Source: Actinomycetota bacterium (GTDB lineage: Bacteria > Actinomycetota > Thermoleophilia > Solirubrobacterales > Solirubrobacteraceae). From it: a stretch of 64,000 nt of DNA. The stretch is taken from contig JAFDWH010000014.1 of assembly GCA_018268595.1 (NCBI GenBank), positions 225,431 through 289,430 of the forward strand. Direction: 5' to 3'. The notes under the pieces were generated by a model. That model was not told the origin of the DNA. It saw only the letters and a list, made by a program, of their open reading frames with translations, and searched no databases. Both the position numbers and the translations under genes were made by a program. Shown one piece after another: positions 1-8,025 of the stretch (position 1 is the stretch's first letter; every line of letters begins with the position of its first letter).

Positions 1-900
1 CTTGAGCGTGGACGCCGGCGTCAGGAACGGCTGGATCGGCAGAATCCCTCTCGTCCGCTGGATGCCGAGCTTTCTGCCTCTCTCCTCGATGTTCACGTAC
101 ACGGGCGGTGCGTCGAACGGCTCGTGCGGGTCGAACGAGTCGACGCCGAGGAAGAACGGCTGCTTGTCCTTCAGCTCCTCGAGCGCGTCCATCCCGCCGC
201 GCATGACGCGCGCGGCCGAGTAGTTTCTCTCGCCCACGCGGTAGAGGCTCGCCCAGCCGACGTGGCTCTCCAGGCGGTCGACCTCGAGTGTGTTCGACAA
301 CGCCGGCAGCAGGTACTTCTCGATCGCGCTGCGCGGCGCGGGGCGTCTGAAGGGCGTGTTGAGCGCGCGGTAGGCGCCCTGCGAGAAGTCGGGTCTCGCG
401 ATGTCGAGCGTGCGGCGGAAGTCGATGTAGCGCGGCCCGATCAGGAACGGGTTGTCGGTCACGTACGCGGTCGCGACGCCGGCCTGGCCGAGCACCTCGG
501 TCAGCAGCGGCTGGTGCGGCAGGATGCTGGTCCAGCCGACCTCGGCCGGCAGCGGCGGCGAGAGGACCCAATCGCGGCACGGGAAGCCGCGCATGCCGGT
601 GAGGATCTCGCGGCGCGTGAGGCCCGTCGGCATCGCGCCCGACACGGAGTAGTCGAACAGCGTGCCGCTCTTGGCGAGCGCGTCGAGGTTCGCGGTTCTC
701 GCGCGCGTCTGCGGGTTGTACGCGCCGACGTAGTCCGCGCGCGTGCTGTCCGTGATGATCAGCAGGACGTTCGGGGCGTCCTTCGCCTTGCCGATCGTCG
801 TCTGGTACTCCTCGCCGCACGCGCTGAGGCCGAGCGCGGCCGCGCCCGCTGCGCCGGTTTGCAGCGCGCGCCGTCGTGTCAAGCCTGGTCCTCGGGCCAT
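1..900 (-). CDS. Sulfatase-family lipoprotein, C-terminus outside window
   Basis: The visible 300 codons start at ATG 900 and run off the left edge. The N-terminus has a Tat-like twin-Arg stretch (TRRRALQT) and a lipobox LSAC at residues 25-28, so the protein is probably an exported lipoprotein. From residue 43 it shows the alkaline phosphatase/sulfatase fold start (PNVLLIITDSTRADYVGAY), then AMPTGLTRRE, and DSFDPHEPF near residue 275. At the place where sulfatases have Cys/Ser-x-Pro-x-Arg it reads T92-G-L-T-R96, so the formylglycine residue is replaced by Thr. It is a paralogue of the gene at 2228-3706. Family membership is clear, but the substrate (sulfate or phosphate ester) cannot be told. 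Confidence 0.85.
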   Translation of the reverse strand, partial: MARGPGLTRRRALQTGAAGAAALGLSACGEEYQTTIGKAKDAPNVLLIITDSTRADYVGAYNPQTRARTANLDALAKSGTLFDYSVSGAMPTGLTRREILTGMRGFPCRDWVLSPPLPAEVGWTSILPHQPLLTEVLGQAGVATAYVTDNPFLIGPRYIDFRRTLDIARPDFSQGAYRALNTPFRRPAPRSAIEKYLLPALSNTLEVDRLESHVGWASLYRVGERNYSAARVMRGGMDALEELKDKQPFFLGVDSFDPHEPFDAPPVYVNIEERGRKLGIQRTRGILPIQPFLTPASTLK

Positions 901-1046
901 CGTGCTCCTTCTTACACGGCGCGTCGGTCGTGGGGGTGTGTCGGCGGACGGGCGCCGAGACGCGCCGCGGACCCTACCGGCCCCGCAACACGGCGCGCGC
1001 GGCGGAGTTGCGCGGGCAGGTCGCAACTTCACCGTGACGTGAGTGT

Positions 1047-2231
1047 TTGAATCCGGCCATCCGCCTGCCCTCGCTCCCCACCGTCTTTCGCCTGCTGGTC
1101 GTGCTGATCGGCGTCGGCACGCTCGTCGCGATGGCGCTGCTGTGGTCCGGTCACGCGCCGCGCCGCTTCCAGTCGGTGGTGACGCCGAGCGACCGCGCGA
1201 CCGTGATCGGGATCGTCGACCGCCCCTGCGGCGCGACCGTCTCGACCGACTGCCGGCGGGTGAGAATTCACCTCGACAGCGGTGACAACCGCGGCACCAC
1301 CGGGATCATCCAGTGGAACGCGAACGGCGACGACCCGCCCGTTCACCTCGGCGACAAGATCCGCGTCGTGTCGGCGCCGCCGGTTCCCGGCTACGACCAG
1401 GAGAACGTCGCCTTCTACACGCTCGTCGACTACCAGCGCGGCGGTGCGCTGATCGCCCTCTTCCTGGTGTTCGCGCTGCTCGTGATCGTGCTCTCGCGCT
1501 GGCGCGGCTTCCTGTCGCTCGTCGGGCTCGGCGTGAGCCTCGCGGTCGTGCTGCTGTTCGTCGTGCCGGGGATCCTCAACGGCGAGCCGCCGGTGACGGT
1601 GGCGCTCGTCGGATCGCTCGCGGTGATGTTCGCGACCGTGCTGCTGGCGCACGGCGCCGGCCCGAAGTCGATCGCCGCGCTGCTCGGGACGACCGCGACG
1701 CTGCTGCTGACGGCCGGCCTCGCCGCCTTCTTCACGCAGCTCTCGCGGCTCACCGGCCTGGCCGGCGACGAGGCGTTCGCGCTGCGGCTCGCCGACCCGA
1801 CCGTCTCGCTGCAGGGGCTGCTGATCGCCGGCATGATCATCGCCGCGCTCGGCGTGCTCGACGACGTGACGGTCAGCCAGTCCTCGATCGTGCTGTCGCT
1901 GCGCGCCGTCAACCCGGAGCTCGGCCACCGCGAGCTGTTCCGCCGCGCGATGCACGTCGGCCGCGACCACGTCAGCGCGACCGTCAACACGCTCGTGCTC
2001 GCGTACGCCGGCTCGTCGCTGCCGGTGCTGCTGATCTTCGCCTCCGGCGCGCTGCCGCTCGGGCAGGCGGTGAACCTGGAGCTGGTGTCCGAGCAGGTCG
2101 TCGCGACGCTGGTCGGCTCGATCGGCCTGATCGTCGCGGTGCCGGCGACGACCGCGCTCGCCGTCCTGCTCGCGATGCGGCTTCCGCGCGACCAGCTCGA
2201 GGCCGCCGCCGCGCACGGCCACCCGCACTAG
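1047..2231 (+). CDS. YibE/F family multi-pass membrane protein
   Basis: This 394-residue protein has one N-terminal membrane segment, an extracytoplasmic domain of about 90 residues (roughly 35-125) and then about seven hydrophobic segments, the YibE/F arrangement. The conserved stretch GVLDDVTVSQSS followed by the GRDHVSATVNTLVLAYAG region matches the family. Function is not established; a permease role has been proposed for relatives. TTG 1047 is the only in-frame start upstream of the first membrane helix, because a stop lies at 1035, and no clear Shine-Dalgarno sequence precedes it. The gene is transcribed away from one sulfatase and ends against the other. Confidence 0.85.
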   Translation: MNPAIRLPSLPTVFRLLVVLIGVGTLVAMALLWSGHAPRRFQSVVTPSDRATVIGIVDRPCGATVSTDCRRVRIHLDSGDNRGTTGIIQWNANGDDPPVHLGDKIRVVSAPPVPGYDQENVAFYTLVDYQRGGALIALFLVFALLVIVLSRWRGFLSLVGLGVSLAVVLLFVVPGILNGEPPVTVALVGSLAVMFATVLLAHGAGPKSIAALLGTTATLLLTAGLAAFFTQLSRLTGLAGDEAFALRLADPTVSLQGLLIAGMIIAALGVLDDVTVSQSSIVLSLRAVNPELGHRELFRRAMHVGRDHVSATVNTLVLAYAGSSLPVLLIFASGALPLGQAVNLELVSEQVVATLVGSIGLIVAVPATTALAVLLAMRLPRDQLEAAAAHGHPH

Positions 2232-3706
2232 TCCGCCGCGGAGAAGAACGGCAGTCTTCTGGCGCCCGCCGAGTGCAGCACGCGCTGGTAGATCGTGTCG
2301 AGCAGGGCCGGGTGGTCTCTGGCGACGCTCGTCTGCTCGCCGGGATCCTGCGTGAGGTCGAACAGCTCGCGCCCGCTGTTGTTGCCGTCGGCGATCAGCG
2401 CCCAGCGGTCGTCGCGGTAGTACCAGTGGTTGGCGTAGCCGCCGAAGCAGAAGCGGCGACTCAGCCGCGGCCGGCCGCCGCTCAGCAGCGGCGAGAGGTC
2501 GACGCCGTTCATGTCGCTCGGCGTCGGCATGCCGGTCATGCGCAGCAGCGTCGGCCCGACGTCGTGCGGCGAGACGAAGTACGGCGTCGTCTGGCCGGCC
2601 ATCCGGCCGCTCGGGTCGCGCAGCAGGAACGGCACCTGGATCAGCTCCGGGTGCAGCTCGAGCGCCGGCTTGCCGGTCCAGCCGCGGTCGCCGAGCAGGA
2701 TGCCGTGGTCGCTGAGGAACACGACGACCGTCTCGTGCTGGAGGCCGCTCGCGTAGAAGCGCTCGAGGAAGCGGCCCATCCACGTGTCGGCGAGCGTCAG
2801 CGAGGCGCCGTAGACGGTCGGCAGGCGCTTGACGGCGGCCGCCGGCATGTAGCCGCTGCGCTTGTACTGGACGTTGCCCGGCCAGCTGCCGTCGTAGTGG
2901 CGGTCGCCGTAGAGGTCGAGGTACTTCTGCGGCGGCGTCCACGGCTCGTGCGGGTCGAACGAGTCGACGACGAGCGCGAACGGCCGGTTGCGCATCGCCG
3001 TGACGAGCTCGTCGATCCCGCGTGAGAAGACGCGCGCGGCGCACGACTCGCTCTCGACGTTGCCGCCGTCGACGTTCGCGAGGTGCTGGCGCATCCCCTT
3101 CAGGTACCGCTCGGTGCGCATCCCCTGCGGCAGCCAGTGCAGCACGTCGCGCTCGGAGATCGTGCCCGCCGGGTGCAGCGCCCCGACCTGGCCGCCGACG
3201 CGATGGAACTTGCTGAGCGTCGAGCGGAAGCCGGCCCACTCCGGCGCGAAGCCGAGGAACGGGTTGTCGGTCACGTAGCCGGTCCAGTAGCCGTGGCGGC
3301 GCAGCGTCTTGAGCCACGTCGTCGTCTGCGCGGAGAGGCCGGTCCAGCCGGGCGAGCCGGGCAGGTTGCGCGTCGGCTTCCAGTCGTGCCACGGATAGAC
3401 GCGGCGGCCCATCATCAGCGAGCGGCGCGCGGGGACGGTCGGCATCGCCTCCGGGAACGCGCGCGTGAAGCGCAGGCTCTCGCGCGCGAGCGCGTCGATC
3501 GTCGGCGTTCTCATCCACGTGTTGCCGTACGCGCCGACGTAGTCGTGGCGCGTCGAGTCGAGCACGATCACCAGCACGTTGGGGGCGTGCTGCGCGGCGC
3601 GGGTGCGCGCCGCGAGCGCGGCCGCGCCGGGGCGCCAGACGGTCGCGGCGGCGGCGCCGGCCCCGGCGACGCGCAGGAACGTCTTGCGGTCGATTCTGTC
3701 CTGCAC
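2228..3706 (-). CDS. Sulfatase-family exported enzyme with Thr at the nucleophile site
   Basis: About 492 residues from GTG 3706, chosen because GGGAGG lies 11 bases upstream and because the longer frame (to 3991) would cover the divergent crcB gene. The N-terminus (DRKTFLRVAGAGAAAATVW) looks like a Tat-type signal. The sulfatase fold begins at NVLVIVLDSTRHDYVG, and the C-terminal metal site is SDHGILLGDRGWTGK. The activation motif reads T90-V-P-A-R94: the Pro and Arg of CxPxR are kept but Cys/Ser is Thr. Enzymes of the superfamily such as LtaS use Thr directly, so a phosphodiesterase or phosphotransferase activity is possible. Its stop overlaps the YibE/F stop convergently. Confidence 0.85.
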   Translation of the reverse strand: MQDRIDRKTFLRVAGAGAAAATVWRPGAAALAARTRAAQHAPNVLVIVLDSTRHDYVGAYGNTWMRTPTIDALARESLRFTRAFPEAMPTVPARRSLMMGRRVYPWHDWKPTRNLPGSPGWTGLSAQTTTWLKTLRRHGYWTGYVTDNPFLGFAPEWAGFRSTLSKFHRVGGQVGALHPAGTISERDVLHWLPQGMRTERYLKGMRQHLANVDGGNVESESCAARVFSRGIDELVTAMRNRPFALVVDSFDPHEPWTPPQKYLDLYGDRHYDGSWPGNVQYKRSGYMPAAAVKRLPTVYGASLTLADTWMGRFLERFYASGLQHETVVVFLSDHGILLGDRGWTGKPALELHPELIQVPFLLRDPSGRMAGQTTPYFVSPHDVGPTLLRMTGMPTPSDMNGVDLSPLLSGGRPRLSRRFCFGGYANHWYYRDDRWALIADGNNSGRELFDLTQDPGEQTSVARDHPALLDTIYQRVLHSAGARRLPFFSAAD

Positions 3707-3800
3707 GCGCCCGTCGGCCTCCCGCTGTCGCCTGCCCTCGTCCGGCCCTGAAACGCCCGGCGAGACCGAAAGGTGCGCCGTGCGACAGGATTCTGCTGCG

Positions 3801-4208
3801 ATGCGCGGACAGCGAAACCGGCCCCCTCGCCCCGACGTCCGCGAGCTGGCAGCGATCTTCGCCGGCGGCATGCTCGGGGCGCTCGCGCGCGTGGGGCTCG
3901 CGCAGGGCTTTCCGCACGCCACAGGGGCGTGGCCGTGGCCGACCTTCTCCGTCAACGTCGCCGGTGCGCTGCTGCTCGGCTGGGCCGTCACGCGGCTGCC
4001 GCCGGGCAGCTACCGGCGGCCGTTCGTCGGCATCGGCGTGTGCGGGGCGCTGACGACCTTCTCGACGCTTCAGCTCGAGCTGCTGCACATGCTCGACGAC
4101 GGGCGCTGGGCGCTCGCGCTGGCGTACGCGGCCGCCTCGCTCGCCGGCGGTCTGACGGCCGTGCGCGCGGGGATCGCGCTCGCGCGCGAGGAGCGGAGGG
4201 CGCCGTGA
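3801..4208 (+). CDS. crcB: Fluoride channel subunit CrcB/FluC, first copy
   Basis: A 135-residue, four-helix membrane protein with the CrcB signatures GGMLGALARVGL, FSVNVAGALLLG and GVCGALTTFSTLQLE. CrcB/FluC proteins export fluoride as dual-topology dimers, and many Gram-positive bacteria encode two subunits side by side, as here. ATG 3801 is taken as the start because it leaves a short charged N-terminus; the reading frame is open much further upstream, but that part covers the start of the opposing sulfatase. The stop TGA overlaps the GTG of the next gene, so the two are translationally coupled. I see no fluoride riboswitch in the leader. Confidence 0.9.
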   Translation: MRGQRNRPPRPDVRELAAIFAGGMLGALARVGLAQGFPHATGAWPWPTFSVNVAGALLLGWAVTRLPPGSYRRPFVGIGVCGALTTFSTLQLELLHMLDDGRWALALAYAAASLAGGLTAVRAGIALAREERRAP

Positions 4209-4570
4209 GCGCGGTGCTGCTGTGGGCCGGGGTCGCGCTGCTCGGCGGCGTCGGCGCGGTCGCGCGCTTCGCGCTCAGCACCGCGGTCGCGCGGCGCGGC
4301 GCGGGCTGGTTCCCGTGGGGCACGCTCGCGGTCAACCTGTCCGGCAGCGCGCTGCTCGGGCTCGTCGCCGGGCTCGCGCTGCACGGCGACGCGCTGACGC
4401 TCGTCGCCGGCGGACTGCTCGGCTCCTACACGACCTTCTCGACCTGGATGCTCGACAGCGAGCGGCTGGGCGAGCACCACAGCGGGCGCGCGCTGACCGT
4501 CAACCTGCTCGGGAGCGTGCTGCTCGGGCTGGCGGCCGTCGCGCTCGGGCGCGCGCTCGGCGGCCTCTGA
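4205..4570 (+). CDS. crcB: Fluoride channel subunit CrcB/FluC, second copy
   Basis: A 121-residue membrane protein starting at GTG 4205, inside the GTGA overlap with the first crcB gene. It carries GGVGAVARFALS, GTLAVNLSGSALLG and GLLGSYTTFSTWMLDSE, the same motif order as its neighbour, and four hydrophobic segments. The two paralogues probably assemble as a heterodimer or as oppositely oriented subunits of one channel, as known for paired crcB genes. There is no further gene in this unit; the next gene is convergent. Confidence 0.9.
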   Translation: MSAVLLWAGVALLGGVGAVARFALSTAVARRGAGWFPWGTLAVNLSGSALLGLVAGLALHGDALTLVAGGLLGSYTTFSTWMLDSERLGEHHSGRALTVNLLGSVLLGLAAVALGRALGGL

Positions 4571-4591
4571 GCGGCGCGGGCTCGCCGGGCG

Positions 4592-5161
4592 CTACGCCGC
4601 CGCCGGGTCGCGGCGGCCGGCGGCCTCCCACTCCTCGTCGCTGACGCCCTCGTCGCGCGCTGGCGGGGCGGCGACCTGTGAGAGCGTGAGCGGCTGACGC
4701 GAGGCGAGCTTGACGCCACCGGCCTCGTCGGCCAGCACGCCTTCGCGCTTGAGCTTCGAGACGGTCGTCGCGACGGTCGGCTTCGCGATCTTCGTGACGG
4801 ACGCGATCTCGGCGACCGACACGCCCGGGCGCTCCTCCACGATTGCGAGGATCGCCGCCTGGTTCGCGCCGCGCGGGGCGCGCTCGTCGGTGTCCTCGGC
4901 GGCGGCGCCGTTGCTGCGCGCGGGCGCGCTCGACGCGATCGACAGCGGCGTCGAGGCGGCGCCGTTGCGCAGCTCCTCGCGGAAGCCGTTGGCCGCGCGC
5001 GGGGCGCGTGCGCGACGGCTCGCCGCCTCCGCGGCGGCCGCCTCCGCCAGCATCGCCTCCTTGGCCGCCACGAGCCGTTCCGCTTCCCGCACGATCGGCC
5101 TCAGCTCGGCCAGGCGCGCCTCGATCTCACGCTTCAGGCGGGGGAGCAGCGGCTCGAGCAT
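4592..5161 (-). CDS. Winged-helix DNA-binding protein with N-terminal coiled coil
   Basis: A 189-residue protein with three parts: a charged helical N-terminus (residues 1-50, RLKREIEARLAELRPIVREAE) that is probably a coiled coil, a low-complexity linker, and a MarR-like winged helix at about residues 100-155 (GVSVAEIASVTKIAKPTVATTVSKLKREG, quoted in part). ATG 5161 is preceded by GGAGGTCCCACCG, a good ribosome binding site. It is transcribed alone, towards crcB. Its target is unknown; a regulator or a nucleoid-associated protein would both fit. Confidence 0.7.
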   Translation of the reverse strand: MLEPLLPRLKREIEARLAELRPIVREAERLVAAKEAMLAEAAAAEAASRRARAPRAANGFREELRNGAASTPLSIASSAPARSNGAAAEDTDERAPRGANQAAILAIVEERPGVSVAEIASVTKIAKPTVATTVSKLKREGVLADEAGGVKLASRQPLTLSQVAAPPARDEGVSDEEWEAAGRRDPAAA

Positions 5162-5233
5162 CGGTGGGACCTCCGGCGGCAGTCGTGGGGGACGGGAGCG
5201 ACCATCGATCTTAACCAGCTGAACGGATCGGGC

Positions 5234-5839
5234 TTAGGACGAGGTCAGCAGCGAGCGCACGTCGCGCGCCAGGCCGGCCGTGTCGAACGGCTGGCCGGCC
5301 GGCACCTTCGCGGCGAGGCGGCCGCGCGCGTCGATCACCCACACGATCGCCGTGTGGGCGCTCTCGGGGTCGCCGGGGATCTGCGGCGCCGCGTACCACG
5401 CTCTCCACACCGGTGCGAGCTGCGGCTGAGAGCCGATCAGATAGTGGAACTGCGCCGGCTCGCGCTCGCGGCGCAGCCATGCGCGGACGGTCGCGGCCGT
5501 GTCGCCGCGCGGGTCGACGCTGACGGCGACCACGCCGACGCGGGCCGCGTCGCCGCCGAGCCGCGCGAGCGTGTCGCGCAGCTGCGCGCCGATCAGCGGG
5601 CAGACGTCCGGGCAGTTCGCGTACAGGAACGTGACGAGGTACGGCTTGCCGGCCAGCGAGCGGCTGTCGAACGTGCCGCCGCGCGCGTCGGCGAGCCGGA
5701 TGCGCGGCGCGGCTCTGCCTGCGAGCCCCGGCGGCAGCGGCTCGGCGACCGCAAAGCGGCTCCCCCCGCCGCCGGCGCTCGCGCCTCCGCCGCCGGCCGA
5801 GCTGCCGCAGGCGGCGAGCAGCCCGCACGATAGAGCCAC
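5234..5839 (-). CDS. SCO1/SenC family copper-redox lipoprotein
   Basis: SCO1/SenC proteins are membrane-anchored thioredoxin-fold proteins that deliver copper to, or reduce, the CuA site of cytochrome oxidase. Seen here: the copper/redox motif CPDVCP, the partner His in ESAHTAIVWV, and a lipobox (LLAAC). The first ATG/GTG/TTG in frame is GTG 5839, which gives a signal without any positive charge. The frame stays open upstream and reads PERRVRAAAAAVLV from CTG 5881, a much better signal peptide, so initiation at CTG 5881, overlapping the VKOR stop, deserves checking. It is the last gene of the DsbA-VKOR-SCO1 unit. Confidence 0.85.
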   Translation of the reverse strand: MALSCGLLAACGSSAGGGGASAGGGGSRFAVAEPLPPGLAGRAAPRIRLADARGGTFDSRSLAGKPYLVTFLYANCPDVCPLIGAQLRDTLARLGGDAARVGVVAVSVDPRGDTAATVRAWLRREREPAQFHYLIGSQPQLAPVWRAWYAAPQIPGDPESAHTAIVWVIDARGRLAAKVPAGQPFDTAGLARDVRSLLTSS

Positions 5840-5873
5840 CAGGACGGCCGCGGCCGCCGCCCGGACACGGCGC

Positions 5874-6350
5874 TCAGGCAGGTTCGCCCTCCGGCTCCAG
5901 GCCCGCCAGGTGCGGCTCCGCCGAGGCGTCGAGCAGCGCGTCGTCCGGCGCGCGCAGCGCGCGGATCGTCGACAGCACCGCGATCGAGGTCATCACGATC
6001 GCGCTGCCGACGCACCACTGGCAGATCGCATGGATCTTGAACAGCTCCAGCGACGTGAGGTAGACGCTGAAGGCGAACCCGCCGATCGCCATGCCGGCCG
6101 TCGCGAGCCGCGCCAGCTCGCCGCGCACGAGCAGCGAGGCGAGGATCGCGACGTACCCGACGAGCCCGATCAGCGGGACCGGGACGCCCCCCACCTTCGC
6201 GTATCTCGACGACTGCACCTTCTCGCAGCCCGCGTTGATCGCGCAGATCGGGGAGAGGCCGCGGTAGTGGACGTACGTCAGATAGCTCGCGATGCCGATC
6301 CCGACGAGCGCCAGGACGACGAGCACGCGATGGAGGAGGCGGTCGGTCAT
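5874..6350 (-). CDS. Vitamin K epoxide reductase (VKOR) family protein
   Basis: A 158-residue membrane protein with four to five helices. It has the loop cysteine pair (ICAINAGC, about residues 36-43) and the active-site CQWC near residue 111, the two pairs that shuttle electrons from a periplasmic DsbA-like partner to quinone. Bacterial VKOR replaces DsbB in actinobacteria. The gene starts 2 bases after the stop of the DsbA-like gene, so the two are clearly one operon and very likely functional partners. Confidence 0.93.
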   Translation of the reverse strand: MTDRLLHRVLVVLALVGIGIASYLTYVHYRGLSPICAINAGCEKVQSSRYAKVGGVPVPLIGLVGYVAILASLLVRGELARLATAGMAIGGFAFSVYLTSLELFKIHAICQWCVGSAIVMTSIAVLSTIRALRAPDDALLDASAEPHLAGLEPEGEPA

Positions 6351-6351
6351 G

Positions 6352-7155
6352 TCATGAGCTGCTCGCGCTGTGGAGCGCCGCGTCGATCGCCTGTCTGAAC
6401 GGGGCGGGCGTGAACGAGTTGAACTGCAGTGCGTCGAGTCTGCCGCCGGTCCGGCCGATCACGAACGACGGGGTGCCCTGGAAGCCGTTGACGGTCATCT
6501 GCGTCTGCGCCTCGTTGAGCAGTCTGTCGACCTGCGGCAGGTTGCGGTCGCTGAGCGCCTTCTGGACGTCGAGCCCTCTGACGGCCGCGGCGATTCTGGT
6601 CAGGAACGCGTCGGTGACGTAGCCCGAGTTCTCCTCGCCCTGGTTGGCGTAGAAGATGTCGATGAACGGCCACAGCTTGTTCTGCATGCCGGCCGCGGCC
6701 GCGACCCTCGCCGCCGTCGTCGAGTCGGTGCCGAGTATCGAGACGTTGCGGAAGACCATCTTGAGCTTGCCGGTTCTGACGTAGTCGGCGACGAGGGTCG
6801 GCATCACCTGCGTCGTGTACTGGCGGCAGTAGGGGCACTGCAGGTCGGCGAACTCGACCATCGTCACCGGCGCTCTCGGGCTGCCGAGCGTGATGCCGCT
6901 CTGCGGGATGCCGGCGAAGCGCGCGTTGGCCTCGAACTGGCCCGGCAGCGCCTCGCCCGCCTTCTTGGCCGGCTTGTTGTCGCTACCGCCCGAGGCGGCG
7001 ATCGCGATCACGACGACGATCACCGCGGCGAGCGCGAGCACGCCGCCGAGAATCCACAGCCGCTGACGCTGACGCGCTCTGGCCGCTGCCGCGCGGTCGC
7101 GCTCGGCGCGCGCCGTCGCGCGGCGCTCCGACCGTGTCTGCCCCGAATTCTCCAT
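6352..7155 (-). CDS. Membrane-anchored DsbA-like thiol oxidoreductase
   Basis: A 267-residue protein with a basic cytoplasmic N-terminus, one membrane anchor (about residues 33-54) and a DsbA/FrnE thioredoxin fold. The active site is CPYC in ADLQCPYCRQY, and the cis-Pro loop is GTPSFVIG. It would oxidise exported proteins and be re-oxidised by the adjacent VKOR. It is the first gene of the three-gene disulfide/copper unit running 7155 to 5234. Many of its arginines are AGA, unexpected at this GC content. Confidence 0.92.
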   Translation of the reverse strand: MENSGQTRSERRATARAERDRAAAARARQRQRLWILGGVLALAAVIVVVIAIAASGGSDNKPAKKAGEALPGQFEANARFAGIPQSGITLGSPRAPVTMVEFADLQCPYCRQYTTQVMPTLVADYVRTGKLKMVFRNVSILGTDSTTAARVAAAAGMQNKLWPFIDIFYANQGEENSGYVTDAFLTRIAAAVRGLDVQKALSDRNLPQVDRLLNEAQTQMTVNGFQGTPSFVIGRTGGRLDALQFNSFTPAPFRQAIDAALHSASSS

Positions 7156-7306
7156 CGCGCGTATGCCTCGCTCTTTCGTGTTGATCGCTCGCGACCCCGA
7201 CGGCGCCGGGCGTCTCGCCCCCGCAGCCTTCGGGCGATGGTAACGACTGGAAATGCTGCCCGAGCAACCTCAGCGCCACCTCAAGGAACGCGGCCATACT
7301 TGGGGC

Positions 7307-8008
7307 GTGGCCCGCTTCGTCCCCCCGGCGCTCGCGCTTCTGCTCGCGGTCGTCACGCTCGCCGGCGCGCTGTCCGGCTGCGGCGGCGACGGCGCGGCCC
7401 GCGCCGGCGCCGCCGCGCGCCCCGCGAGCGCGCCGCAGGCGGTCGACCGGCTCGTGCCGCACCCGCGCGCCGTCGATCCCTCGGTGGGCGTGCCGGTCGG
7501 CCACAGCGGCGTGGTCGCGCAGCAGAGCGCCTCGCTGCCGCGGCCGCAGAGCGACGCGGAGATCCGCCGCGAGCTGGCGGCGAGCGGCATCCCGTCGGGC
7601 GACGCCGCCGCGCTCACGGCCGACGGGCTGGCCGTCGCGCCGCTCGGCGCGCCGCCCGTCGTGCAGGCGGTGATCCAGGCCGGCAATCAGATCGCGCGGC
7701 TGCCCTACCGCTACGGCGGCGGCCACGCGACCTGGATCGACACCGCCTACGACTGCTCCGCCTCGATCAGCTTCGCGTTCGCCGCCGCCGGGCTGATCTC
7801 CGCGCCGATGGTCTCGGGCCAGCTCGCGCAGTGGGGCGCGCCGGGGCCGGGCAGATGGATCACCGTCTTTGCGAACGGCGGCCACACGTTCATGTACGTG
7901 GCCGGCCTGCGCTTCGACACCGGCGGCCTCGCCGCGACCGGCTCGCGCTGGCAGGCGACGACGCGGCCGAGCGCGGGCTTCGCCGAGCGGCACCCTGTGG
8001 GCTTGTGA
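7307..8008 (+). CDS. NlpC/P60-like cell-wall hydrolase lipoprotein
   Basis: About 233 residues from GTG 7307, which is favoured over the longer frame because it gives a signal peptide ending in the lipobox LSGC. The C-terminal half has the NlpC/P60 layout: RYGGGH, the catalytic Cys in YDCSASISFAF, and the catalytic His in NGGHTFMYVAGLRFDT. Such enzymes cleave peptidoglycan peptide bonds. The middle region (about 40-120) is Ala/Pro rich and of unknown role. The gene stands alone and divergent from the DsbA operon, with about 150 bases between them. Confidence 0.85.
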   Translation: MARFVPPALALLLAVVTLAGALSGCGGDGAARAGAAARPASAPQAVDRLVPHPRAVDPSVGVPVGHSGVVAQQSASLPRPQSDAEIRRELAASGIPSGDAAALTADGLAVAPLGAPPVVQAVIQAGNQIARLPYRYGGGHATWIDTAYDCSASISFAFAAAGLISAPMVSGQLAQWGAPGPGRWITVFANGGHTFMYVAGLRFDTGGLAATGSRWQATTRPSAGFAERHPVGL

Positions 8009-8025
8009 CGTCGCGCGAAAGCCGC

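Noticed and set aside
3707..3800. Fluoride riboswitch before crcB
   Set aside because: The conserved core of the crcB motif is not visible in the leader.
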